This document shows positions 25,870 to 37,010 of a DNA stretch of 64,000 nt, one piece after another. The notes under the pieces were generated by a model, which searched no databases, was not told where the DNA came from, and was given only the letters and a program-made list of their open reading frames with translations. The DNA comes from Schistosoma haematobium (lineage: Eukaryota > Platyhelminthes > Trematoda > Strigeidida > Schistosomatidae), in contig NC_067197.1 of assembly GCF_000699445.3 (NCBI RefSeq), forward strand, positions 1,928,152-1,992,151. Reading direction: 5' to 3'. The translations under genes were made by a program, and so were the position numbers. How positions within the stretch are numbered: position 1 is the stretch's first letter; each line of letters opens with the position of its first letter.

Positions 25870-26290
25870 GGTACGGCAGAGAGTGGTGAGTCTGCTCTCC
25901 CTCTCGAAATGCTCTCATAAGGCCACGCGTATATAACCTACTCACTGTCTTCTCGTGGCGGAAGTGTTGTTTGCGGAAATGAGAGGACGAAAAGCGAATG
26001 TCCGGGGCTTTAACCGGATTCCAAACCAATGGTGCAGATGGGCTCCAGTATCCTGCGGGAACAAATAGCGTATAAACCAATTTTCGGTCACCGGCTTCCA
26101 TGGGACTGCATCTTCTTACGATGCTCCTTTGCCCTGTGGATCAGACCTTCGGGGAGTGGCCTCTTAAGAAAACCACTTGCTTCGGTCTGGGCACCCGGGC
26201 AGCATCACAGCCCTCACACATATCGAATGAGATTTGTGGTGCATATGTATTTGGTGCCTCCTTGTACCAATATCTATGTGCTAAAATAAA
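25870..26290. repeat. Dispersed repeat of unknown family, copy 2
   Basis: Second copy of the 21520-21990 repeat. It includes 'gaaaagcgaatgtccggggc', close to the equivalent block near 21640, and ends at 'ccttgtaccaatatctatg'. Confidence 0.65.
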
Positions 26291-26299
26291 AATAAACAT

Positions 26300-29200
26300 T
26301 ACCTAGTTACTCTAAATTCAGGTGTATTGTATCTCTAAGCCTTCCGTCAATTTATCGTAGACCAAAAATTATCCTCGGCTCTAGGCTACTGTCAACCCTC
26401 CTTAAATCTCATTATTTAGTGGTGCGATGTGGGCTGAACATTCCTCAACCGCCTCAGGCAATGTACACTAACTTTAACGACTACACTACTCTACCTGCCT
26501 AGAACTCTACGCTTGTATATTAAGTCTTATTCTTCCAGATTGTGATATGTCAGAGATTCACAAACACTAGTAACCTAATAGATTTAGGCGGGTCTAGAAT
26601 TACATAGTCATGTAGCACAAGTAGGTCGAAATATGCGACAAATGTCAGCGGCTACAAACATGCATTCTCCAAGAAGCTCACGAAAATCCCGATGAGAAGT
26701 GATTACGTATACCTATTGCTCTAGTTGTATATAGAAATACAATCTCCCTGGTTGAGACTCATAAGACAGTCAAATAATCTGTTATGAGGCTTTTAGCCTT
26801 GGTATATTCTCAAACAATGTATTGCTCATTATTTCTACAGGGTTTTACTTCTGTAGATTTGTCAGATTATTATTTTAGTTCTTCCTCTTGTCGAGCTGAC
26901 GACAATGACAGACTACAGCCTCGCAAATATAGACATTGGTTTAGGCCACCATAATTCACATCGGCTCAACAAGAGGGAAAGAAAATCAGCAAAAGGCACA
27001 GAAAAATAATGTGCTAATAACCAGAGAAAAAAGAAATAACGCATCTTTATCATGGTCAACTCCAGATGCCAATAAGCTATCTTATGGACTGCATATCTAC
27101 ACATAAATCTGACCATGAGTTATCGAACGATCTTATTTCACTGTTACATTACTTACAGGGACTTTCTATCAGTCACTAACTGTCTTCAAGATAGGGGAGA
27201 GGGCTATCGCCCGATGTCTATAAGTAGAGTCACAATTCGGTACGACACTTAGTCGATGACCAAAACCTTAGAAACTGCTGATCAAGAGATATTTATCAAG
27301 ATCGGTATCCCGAACTACAACGATTGATACCAGTTGAACTGAGTCACGAAACCTAGGACTACGACTGATATCTTGACTAATCAAACCGCTGCTACTGGCC
27401 GAATGATCTAGTTCCTTGGCCTTTTCAGTCAACAACGTAGAGAGACTGATGAATTGTAATCTTAAATGACAATCGGAAGATACAAGTAAATAACACTAAG
27501 TGAACATTTACCATTGCAGTCAGTCAGTAACAACGTAGAACTTCGTACGTACGTACATCAGTTCGAGTTACCATGCTACATTAGCACAAATATACAATTG
27601 TCAATTCAAATCCCATAATGGTAGAGGTAGCAATCGGGAACATTAGCGTTTGAAGATGTTATTCCGGGATAATCCAGTGAAATGAATTTGGAAAGAGGAA
27701 AAAAGGGATATGAAGAATCCAGAAGATTAGGGTTTGGAGGAACACAGAGTGGATGCACCTGCGCCATGCAAACGATTTTCAGCCATGTCATTCAACGTCT
27801 CCAACCTTGGCCTTTTTAGACTTAGGGTGACACTAGACTGAAAACCATAACCTACTAGACTTCTACCCAGAAGTGATTTTGGAACTACAAGTTCTAGAAC
27901 GACGGAAGAGTGGACTGTGTTACTTCTTTACAATAGCTAGGTAATTTATTAACTAAACCAAATGCATGATATCCTGGTAACATACAGTATGAATGGGACC
28001 TACAACATATGGGAAACTGGAATAAGCCAGAGTAGCTAGATTGACAAGTCCGGTCGCGTATGCTACTACTAGCCAAATGTATTGCGAACGATATCGTTCG
28101 TTCAAAACAAACTACATAGGCCTCGAGCTTGCAACATAAGAACTGGGGACCTAAAATTACAGCCACTAAGTCCTCTCAATTATAATTGGCTTTCGCCAGT
28201 ACGGAATGTTATGACAGCCCTATTCTGTTTTGGTAACACATACGGAAAAGGTACGTTCTATTAATTATAGTCTGTTTGTTGTTTGAAACTAAAGACATCT
28301 TTTATCTCTGAAATTTGCAGCCTGATCTTTTCGGGTTGGGTTATTCCTTAGAGAACATTTGCCAATGCCATGCTAAACCACGTTGTACATGACTCCAAAA
28401 GGCGGTATTAATTTAAAAAATGATAAGCGTGAACCTAAGCTGTTTGTATTGTAACACTAGGTGAACCATGGTAGACTAAGTGGAAACAGATACTGATATT
28501 GGTGGACGGATGACCAACATAGAAACAATAACCTAAGCTTACACGACACGATAAAATACGCAAATGACATTCATTGAGTGATTATATATATAGGTCGTCT
28601 AACGAAATCACGCTAACCCCTGTATAACAATACTAGCTATTAACTTCGTACAGGGATGTCAGTACACATTAACACACCAGCAGTATAAACATCTCTTAGA
28701 CTTAAAAAGTTCAGGCTTATTATGTCCAGAAGCTTAAAAAAGCTTTTCCTTCAAACCGCAAAACTTCGAAACCAAAACCGTTGGGCGACTGACTGGATCA
28801 TTTGATCAGTGTTCGCCAAGTTTATTGCGATAACATGCAATGAATTAGAAATATTCGGAGTCCAGGTTGTTACTTGATCAGTTATTACGAACTGTTCGTG
28901 CCTGTCAGATGGCAAAATGCTACATCATCTGAGTATTTTGTAGCCCCAACCATGGCAAACTATATTATCAGCTCTACCAAACTGACAACAAAAAACTCGT
29001 ATTTGATTAGGTTCGACTGCTTTAGATCGTTTAAACGGCTAACTTACCAATTGTCAATGGAGCCACATGCATAGCAAGTGATGGGAAAACCCAACCACAA
29101 GTGGGTTGTCTCCGCTTAAAGTATTACACATATGTTTAAGTTTACATGAATATCAACTCAAAGGGAGTCATCAAGAATATTAATGTAAAGGAGACACTAC

Positions 29201-29667
29201 TTGTAGGAAAGTAGTCACGAACATGAGGAAAGTTTATAGCGAAAGTATATTAACTTTGAATGAACATAACGTCAACTGAGAGCAGATAAAAATTTGAGTA
29301 ATATTATCAAAGACAGTAAAGTCGAATGATTACAAAGCGTAAGAACTGAAAGTAAACAAAACGAGAATGCACATGACGCTGAGTCATGTTGATTAATTCC
29401 TTTTAAACGATTACCAATATTAGATATTATTTACTAGCTAGCTGTAAACTATCATAGTACGTTTTAAAAACTACTAGGCTATCCCAGTATGAGGCACAAC
29501 GAATGGTGTCAAGACGGGCAGTCTAACACTCGAAGTTATTGGCAAAGTTAACATGATTCCAAGAAGCCACTAAGAACAAGGTAAATAAAACAGAGTAACA
29601 GACTAGACACCGTCTTTAAAGACCATAAGACGAATAGATTTTTCCGTTAAAATGTATTAAAGTAAAG
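26300..29667. other. Intergenic, between the convergent RFC5 and eL8 genes
   Basis: I see no gene. A partial LINE terminal motif (cagtcagtaacaacgtagaa) lies near 27523. ORFs of 60-107 codons in the block are unmatched and lack domain features. The ORF at 29898-30221 (+) is only the antisense of an eL8 exon. Confidence 0.45.
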
Positions 29668-30693
29668 TTATCCAAGTTTAATCTGAAGCTCTTTCTTCTT
29701 TGCTTTTTCAAGTTTAGCCTTTTTGGCGAGGGATTTAGAACCCATGATTCCACCACCCCAATGTTTTCGAATCTATAGCGCAAATATTATTAGAAATAAT
29801 TCCTCACCTCTTCGAAACGATCATTGTAGTTGTTCTTTACCATTTCAACTATTTTCGATAACCGCGATTTGTCCTCTCTAAAAATTATTTTGAGAAGTTG
29901 GACTTACTCTCTAATATTAGTGAAGGCCAAGCAAGTACACGTCTTTCGGTGAACCAGAAGTCCAAGTTTAGCCTTACTTTTAACCATACAATATGGTACA
30001 CCCATTTTCCTGCACAATGCAGGAAGGAAGAGTACCACCTCGATTGGCTCAACATCGTGCGCTATTATAACAAGGCGAGCCTTCTTCTGAGTTATGGCGG
30101 TAGTCACTTCGCGAATACCAGCACGAACAGTGGGTTTACGTGTTGTTGGTTCATCAGGTTTGCCTTCAGCACGCAATTGTGCTCGATGAACGAGAAGCAT
30201 TCTCTTAGCTTGTTTACTTAGAGGCTGATACTTGGTAACCAGGTTGAATATTTGACCAGCTAAGTACAGTAAAATTCTCGAAAACGGGAAATACCTGAGT
30301 TCCTATCTAATGTCTGAGAAAATTGATGGATCGGGGGTGGGATTTTCAATCGTTTCTTTAGGATTGCCTTTTTCCTTTGGAGCTCGATGTACTTTGGCCA
30401 CTTGGCGAAACGATAAAGGTTCCTTTTTGGTTGAATATCTTGTCCGATTCCGAAATTTTTAGGTCGGCGCTGGATTAACGGATTTTTGACGACCTTCTTC
30501 TTTGCCACCGTTTTCTTTGCTATTTCAGGAAGCGGAGCAACTTTTGAAGGCTTCCCTTTACGAATAACTGGTACCTCAGGTTCATGTTGAACAACTTCCT
30601 TAATCTTCTTAGCTTTGATTATCTTTTTCGGCTTATTAGGCTGTAAGTTAAGTAACACATCAGGATAAACGTCAAAACCAAACAACCTACCAT
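29668..30693 (-). CDS. RPL7A: 60S ribosomal protein eL8 (L7a), five exons
   Basis: Large-subunit cytosolic ribosomal protein of the L7Ae/eL8 RNA-binding family. Exons in transcript order: 30693-30691 (the ATG alone), 30640-30295, 30259-29908, 29877-29808, 29772-29668; total 876 nt, 291 residues. Introns are 50, 35, 30 and 35 nt, all GT-AG and in phase. Seen: Lys-rich N-terminus ([14 protein letters not shown]), [36 protein letters not shown], the L7Ae core [14 protein letters not shown] and [25 protein letters not shown], and the tail [14 protein letters not shown]. The protein is longer than human eL8 because of extra basic residues at the N-terminus. The long ORF that appears to start inside intron 1 ([10 protein letters not shown]...) is intron read-through and not the real N-terminus. 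No lesion is seen, so this looks like the functional gene. Confidence 0.95.
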
Positions 30694-30742
30694 GCTCAAT
30701 GATTTAAAGTGAGCGGTATGACATACAACCTAACAAGCAAAG

Positions 30743-30748
30743 TTTATA
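30743..30748 (-). promoter_or_regulatory. Candidate TATA box of eL8
   Basis: TATAAA on the minus strand, 50 nt upstream of the eL8 ATG and just inside the non-LINE sequence before the CR1 3' end at about 30755. It would place a start site near 30715-30720 and give a very short 5' UTR. Confidence 0.4.
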
Positions 30749-30754
30749 TTTGTT

Positions 30755-31085
30755 ATTCAGTATTCAGTCTTCAGTAACAAGGATAAGTCTATCAACCTAT
30801 ATTAATCTTTGCAGTTTGTGACACCATGGAGGTCCAATCTCGTTTTAAATATGTATCAACAGAAAGTGCTGGTACTGAGTGTTCTGGAAGAGAATCTCAA
30901 TAATGCACTACTCGGTGCGAGAAACGAAACTCCAGATATAGACGATTTGATCTCGCTTTTTGAGCTTTCTTTGAATGTCCTCTCAAACGATTAGTCCTAG
31001 ACGGAAGAAAAAAATAAGACATAATACCACAGTTATCGTTTAGTATACGATAGGCAAAGATTAGATCACTCCGTATTCGGCAGTT
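30755..31085 (-). mobile_element. 3' end of the large CR1 element (element C)
   Basis: Minus reading: RSDLIFAYRILNDNCGIMSY, TNRLRGHSKKAQKARSN, then FRFSHRVVHY and DSLPEHSVPAL, the CR1 C-terminus. Its 3' end carries 'attcagtcttcagtaacaag', the shared CR1 3' signature. It is the continuation of the RT fragment at 33160-34771 across the interrupting element at 31086-33158. Confidence 0.7.
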
Positions 31086-33158
31086 AGTTCCTCAAACGGT
31101 CCACAAAAGCTACAAACAACCTACAATCATCAAGAACCGCACTCTCCGTTCGCTAAGCCGCAAAAGGCACTGTTGGACAGAATACAAACAAACTGACAAC
31201 AACGGCGCCTACAGGCAATATAAACATATAAGGAAAATATGCACTAAAGCAACAAGAGAAGACAGGCTTCAGTACCGGATAAAGCTTATGGATAAATTTG
31301 TCTCCAATCCGAAAGGCTTATTCCGTTATGCAGCCTCTCTTCGAAAAGCCGAAACTGGAATTTCCCAAATGCTAGGTCCTGATGACCCGACCAATAACGA
31401 CGGCGACGCCTTTAACCTTCTGGCTAAACAATACTCTCAGAAATTTCAACCGATCCACATCAACTATACTGATAACAGCTTCATCTGCAACTGCACATGA
31501 CTTTCCAAAGTGAACCTGAGCTCTGACTTGATGTTTCGGAAACTGCAGCACTTAAGAATAGACACTTCTCCTGGCCCGGATATGGTCCATCCTGTCATAC
31601 TGAGGGAAGCAGCTTCAATCCTAGCAACACAGATTATCATGATGTTCTCACGCTCGCTAAGCCGAGGCAAACTTCCGGAAACTTGGAAGCCGGCTCACAT
31701 CACACCAATTTTTAAAGGTGGTCGACGCAGCAAACCTTCAAGTTACCAACCAGTGGCTCTTCCCTCTACTCCTTCAAAAATCATGGAGTCCCTGATATGT
31801 GATAGTATACACGACTATTTACTATCCTTAAATTTCTTCTCACCCAACAGCATAATTTCAGGAAGGGTCATTCTTGTATAACCAACGTGCTGACTGCGGT
31901 GGACAGATGGACAAGTATCCTTGATCGCAAGTAGAAGGTTGATATCATTTACCTTGATTTCTCAAAAGCTTTTGATAGGGTCAACCATATATGTCTTATC
32001 AGTAAGCTCAAACGATTGGGTATCAAATTAACTCTAATTGACTGGTTCACTTCATATCTAAAAAGTAGACATTTAAGGGTCAGGGTTAACTTCACTTTAT
32101 CCCAGGCTGTGGAATGTCCTAGTGTGGTCTTACAGTGCTCAGTACTAGGACCTCTTCTCTTCTTAATTTATATAAATGATCCTCCACAGTAGGTGTCGCC
32201 AGACTTATTGCTTTCCGCTGATGACGTGAAACTTTGGAGAGAGATATGCAACCAAGATGATATACAGGCACTTCAGGAGGATCTGAATCGACTTCAAGGT
32301 TGGACAGACGATAACGGACTTCTCTTTAACACTTCAAAGTGTAAAGTAGTTCATCTGAGACATGCTGCAGACTACAGTTACAACTTACAAAACTCCTCTC
32401 AAGTAGTATCTCGATTCGAAAGACATCTAAGAGTCCTGAGGCCCTATGACTTGAAGTCGTACGCTAAATGTGACAAAAATGCCTTTCGAGCAAACCTTGC
32501 ACTGGTAACATTGAGGCGCATTGCTGGTCAGTCTGAATGGAGAACTGTCCACATAATCTTCAGCAGTTTCATTCATCCTTTTTAGAGTGCGGAAAAATAG
32601 TATTTCCTCCCCTATTCCAAAAGGATAAGAACACTCTGGAGCGTATCCAACGGCGAGCCACGAAATCAGTTTGGGGCTCAAATTTAAACCTTATGAAGAG
32701 CGCCTCCAATTCCTCAACCTTTACTCATAAGAGTACAGGCGTCTTAGAGGTAACCTTCTAATGGCTTACAGTATCTTTAACACTTCTGGACATCCCCTTA
32801 AACACCCAATTAAGCTTTGTCTCAATACAAACCTAAGGGGTAACACCCAGAAATCGGAGATACAACATAGCAGAACGGATTGTACACACAAATTTCACTC
32901 CTTAAGAGTTGTCAAATGCTGGAATTCGCTGCCGGCCGAGCTAGTCCAAGCGACTTCCCAGGAGTTCTTTAAGAGGCAGCTTGATATATTCTTGAGGACT
33001 AAGGATAGTATCATAATATGACTTACCAATTCCTTTTTCCTCTTTTATCGTCAACATACCTAGGTTCCTGCCTGGAGGTATTGGTGATGAACTGCTACTA
33101 GACACGGAAGCCTGTTAAGCGAAAGCTTCTTCCATTCCGTCCACAACCATTTGAACCA
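31086..33158 (+). mobile_element. CR1-like LINE, 5'-truncated (element A)
   Basis: Plus-strand RT pieces: MDKFVSNPKGLFRYAASLRK, KLQHLRIDTSPGPDMVHP, ITPIFKGGRRSKPSSYQP, DFSKAFDRVN, the catalytic box altered to LLSADDVKLW, and the thumb TSKCKVVHLRH. It is broken by several stops and frameshifts. The 3' end (gtccacaaccatttgaacca) is shared with element B at 38585-40650, which it resembles along its full length. Confidence 0.85.
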
Positions 33159-33159
33159 T

Positions 33160-34771
33160 TTGAATATAACAAGACCGATGATGACAGAAGACTGGGGATA
33201 TCATTTACATACAAGAGGAAATACATGGGCCCTAAAACTGTACCCTGAGGCACTCCACTAAGCACAGCTTCCAAGCTAGATAACTTTGAGTTCACCCGCA
33301 CTCTTTGTTGCACCTCAACTAGGAAGTCTTTAATCAACATCAATAGATTGCTTCCAATCCCGACATTTCTTAGCTTATATAAAAGCCAGTTGTGCGGAAC
33401 TTTGTCAAGAAATTTGCCGAAGTCAATGTAAGCTGCGTCTACAGGTAACTTTTGGTCTTTAAGAGCGCACCAGCTTCCACGAGCAACTAATAAGTTAGCG
33501 AGACAGGAATAACCTATTTTGAAACCATGCTGCTTTTCTTGAAGTATCCGGTTTTCATCGAGATACTTAAACAGTTCCTTTCGAATAATCTTTTCTAAGA
33601 TTTTAACAACCGCACTAGTCAGGCTGACGGGTTGGTAGTTCTCAAGCTTATGTTTCGTACCTCTTTTGGAGACAGGACTTACTATGGTGTTCTTCCAGTC
33701 TTTTGGTAAACGACCCTGGGTTACAAATAGATTAAAGCGTATACCTAAAGTGTTGATAACGAAGTTAGATAATTCATTTAGTAGTTTAGGATGCAATTCA
33801 TTGGGCCCTGTGGATTCGCCTATGTCAAGCTTATTCAGCAAACCAAAAACGTCGAGATCTTTGATGGGCACGCTGTCCAGTGTGTATGGGGGATTTGTAT
33901 AGACTGACTGGAAGGGCGTTTCCATGGTATATACATTGCTAAAGTAGTTCGAGAATACTTGAACTTTACCATGGTCGTTTCCCACCAATATTTAGGCAGT
34001 ACTGTCTCCACATAGTGCAGGAATATTTCCTCTTCTTCTGGCTCTTTGGTTTATGTAGGAAGACAAGCGTTCAGGACATTCTATGGATTCCCTAACAATT
34101 TTCTCTTCGTACAGCTTTCTAGACTTACGGACGGTCGAGATACGCGTATTTCGAGCTTCTCGATAATGGGGTTTTGTTTCGTCAGTCCTCAGTAACCGGA
34201 AACTACCCCACATTCTTCTTCTCATACGAAGAAGGATGCGAACCTCCCTTCCGAACAATGGTGGAGAGATTCTCGGCCCCCTTGGTGTTATTAATGGATG
34301 TGTGGTGCGGTAACGTTTAAGTATTTATTTCGAAATACGTTCCAAGACGTTTCAGTTGAAGACTCTGGGTCTATTGGCCGATTGGCCGATATATATATTG
34401 TATGTTTGCTTTCTGGACGCTAGGTCTGGACTGGGCTGACCCATGCTCAATTTTGACAATTATATGGAAGTGGAAGGTTAAAAATGCATGCTCACCTTTA
34501 TCTAGAGGTGACATGTAATCGAGTAACCTTCGTAACGTCATCCTTATAATGAGTCAATACACGATCTAGTAAAAATGATTCAGAGTCCGGGTCTTACCAA
34601 GTCGCTTCTTCCACATTTGGGACTAGAGCACATGTGATAACCACATCAACTAGTTCCTACTCGAAGGAATTATCTGACGATTCAGTTCGCAGATTTTTCC
34701 AGTCTACCATGGGTGCATTAAAGTCCCCTAGGGTTAGACGTCGACCACTTTTTGACCAAGTACTGAGACTG
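33160..34771 (-). mobile_element. CR1 element C, endonuclease end and RT
   Basis: Minus reading starts at GDFNAPMVDWKNLRTESSDN near 34720, passes degenerate sequence (34258-33992: RRRMWGSFRLLRTDE), then a 296-codon ORF 33988-33098: STGPNELHPKLLNEL, WKNTIVSPVSKRGTKHK, NYQPVSLTSA, QHGFKIGYSCLANLL, AAYIDFGKFLDKVPH and SGVPQGTVLGPMYFLLYVND. It ends just before YADD, where the 3' end of element A begins; the last residues of that ORF come from element A. Confidence 0.82.
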
Positions 34772-35606
34772 CTTACTTACGCCTGTTACTCCTCATGGAG
34801 GAGCATAGGCCGGCCATCCAGCATTCTCCATCCAATCCTGTCCTGGGCAATACTTTTCAGCTCTTATCATTTTCTATTCATCCCTTTCATATTTGCTTCT
34901 ACTTCGCGACGCAATGTGTTCTTTGGACTTCCTCTTTCACGTTTGCCTTCAGGATTCCAAGTTACGGCTTGCTCCTCGATGCAGTTTGATGATTTGCGTA
35001 ATGTATGTCCTATCCATTTCCATCGTCTTTTCCTAATTCCTCTTCAGCCGAGCGCAGTTATGTTCTCTCCCACAGTAGACTGTCGCTGATGGTATACAGC
35101 TAATAGATGTTGAGTATCTTGCGTAAGCAAATGTTCATAAATACTTGCACATTTTTGATGATGGTTGCAGTAGTTCTCTACGTTCAGCTCCGTATAATAG
35201 GACTGTCTTGACGTTCGTATTAAAGATTGTGATTTTGATATTGGCTGAAAGTTGTTTTGAATTCCACATATTCTTCAATTGTAAGAATGCGGACCGTTGA
35301 TTTGCTAATCCTCACGTTTACGTCTGCATCAGATCCTACTTGTTTAACGAAGATGCTTACCAGATATATGAAGGATTTCACATCTTCCAGAGTTTTGCCA
35401 TTAAATGCGATTGAATTTCTGTTCTCCATGTCGTGTTTGAGGATCTTGGTTTTCCCCTTCTGTACGTTGTGGCCTACTGATACATAGGCTGTTGCTACAC
35501 TAGTTGTCTTCATCTGCATTTGTTCGTGTGTATGGGATAGGAAGGGAAGGTCATCTGCGAAGCCAAAGGGATGTAGACCGATAAATATCAAGTTAATCCT
35601 ATCCAT
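34772..35606 (-). mobile_element. RTE-like LINE 3' half
   Basis: Minus reading: FADDLPFLSHTHEQMQMKTT, HNVQKGKTKILKHDMENRN, GKTLEDVKSFIYLVSIF, then the region that on the plus strand reads 'tgttactcctcatggaggag' at the 3' end. It begins after a 'cttacttac' tail next to a 12-mer that recurs at 37011. Closely matched by 59900-60730. Confidence 0.8.
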
Positions 35607-36330
35607 TTATATGTAGATATCGATATCCACCACTTAATCAAAAGTATTTCAACCCCACAAACACGTAATACAGTTCCCTATCACGTAACATATATGTTAT
35701 TATTATTGTTTCCTCATTTCATCCGTGATCACCGTCATCAGTCGAATGCCATTAACAGAAACCAGCAATCTTAATATATTTAAATATAACTGAATAATCT
35801 GAACACTCTATGAAGTTCCAACTCAAATAATGTGTGTCGCAAGTACAAAATAATTCCCGTTAGTAGATTCACTGGTTCTGGTTGGTATACTGTTGTTAAT
35901 GGACACGTGAGTCATAAACAATATATGCTTTGGAATAAAAGTCGGTCGTTCCCAAATGTTGTATATCATATCAATGAGGAAAAGAAAGAAATCACTACGA
36001 TGAAAAGTGAAGAATTCAAAATAATAATTGTTGGGATATTCGGAAAAATATACCAATAATTATCATGTTAAGTCTAACGTTGTCCTTGGACGTTAAATGA
36101 ACATTCCTCATTGGCCGATATTTGTTCACTTGTTAAATATTGTACAAAGTGTTGTCTTCTATTTTATGGTACGATGTGGTCTGTTTGGTTGGTATATAAA
36201 CAGGGTATGTCTGAAATATAATGATTCATTTCTCAGAGGCTGAGACTTGCGTTCTGGACACAACAATAATATCAGCAGTAGTGAAAACAGTTGAAAAACC
36301 TAATATTTAGGCGTAAGTAAGAAACGAATA
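35607..36330. repeat. Segment duplicated at 60731-61200, carrying a solo LTR
   Basis: Outside the LTR, this non-coding block matches 60731-61200 nearly base for base (for example 'gtgtgtcgcaagtacaaaat'). It is flanked on both sides by the same LINE pieces in both places, so the duplicated unit is composite. Confidence 0.75.
36029..36265 (+). repeat. Solo LTR (family 2) with perfect 5-bp target duplication
   Basis: The 237-bp unit begins TGTTGGG and ends CACAACA, giving TGTTG/CAACA terminal inverted bases. Flanks are ataat at 36024-36028 and 36266-36270. It contains a TATATAAAC box near 36195. The unoccupied site is visible in the duplicate at about 61130-61145. A related LTR occurs near 51490-51648. 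Confidence 0.85.
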
Positions 36331-36425
36331 TATATTTGCAGTTAAATTATTTTAACACAGATGTTGGAAAAATATTGCGCACATCTGCCAGGATCACCAG
36401 GTAAGAAATAGTGAGGTTAAGTGCA
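36331..36425 (+). mobile_element. Short LINE RT C-terminal fragment
   Basis: Reads HRCWKNIAHICQDHQVRNSE, collinear with 61215-61300 of the LINE with inverted ends. It is cut at about 36425, where RTE 5' sequence begins. Confidence 0.6.
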
Positions 36426-36426
36426 C

Positions 36427-36830
36427 GGTAACTCCGCCTGTAGCTATTCTAGAGTTACTTCCGGTCCCAATCCCGGGTATAGGAGAAGCGTTGGGCATGG
36501 GGTTAGCGAACCCATCTAGTAGAAAACTAACTCGCTAAAAAATGCTAACCAGAAAAAATAATTCAAGCCATTTAAACTCTGCCCTGGGAGTTAGGTTTTC
36601 ATTTAGAAGAACTATGACGCCTCATGATGAAAGCCGAGTTCCTTCGGAAGCCACGAGGCCGATGCCCCTTCTAACAACTGGAGCAACAATTTTTATAGGT
36701 ACATGGAACGTCCGGACAATGTGTGAGACCGAGAAGACCAGTCGAATAGCAATGAAAATGAGGAGATACAATTTGGCAGTACTGGGAACAAGCGAAACCC
36801 GTTGGACCAAAGCTGTTGTATTTAAGGACC
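36427..36830 (+). mobile_element. RTE-like LINE 5' UTR and start of endonuclease
   Basis: The plus strand shows the 5' UTR (shared with 55313-55477: 'actaactcgctaaaaaa'), then an ORF with FIGTWNVRTMCETEKTSRI and RRYNLAVLGTSETRWTKA, the conserved endonuclease N-terminus of RTE elements. It is fused head-to-head at about 36825 to RTE RT sequence on the other strand. Confidence 0.8.
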
Positions 36831-37010
36831 TTGGTTTTTCCCTTGTGTATGTTTAGGCCTAATGATACAGAGACTGCTGCTATACTGGCTATCTTTATCT
36901 GCATTTGTTCGTGTGTATGCGATAAGACGGCTAGGTCATCTGTGAAGTCCAAATAGTCTAGTTGGTTCTGAGCTGTCCATTGTATGCCGTGTTTTCCCTC
37001 AGATGTCGAG
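36831..37010 (-). mobile_element. RTE-like RT fragment, inverted relative to its neighbour
   Basis: Minus reading: TSTSEGKHGIQW, LDYLDFTDDLAVLSHTHEQ, GLNIHKGKTKVLKYN. This is the RT catalytic region (FTDD for FADD). It joins CR1 endonuclease sequence at 37011 within one open frame by chance. Confidence 0.75.

Noticed and set aside
29898..30221. 107-codon plus-strand ORF
   Set aside because: It is the antisense of eL8 exon 3.
30640..30685. Start of eL8 at [10 protein letters not shown]
   Set aside because: That stretch is intron 1 (gtaggt...ttacag). The real ATG is at 30693-30691, directly before the donor site.
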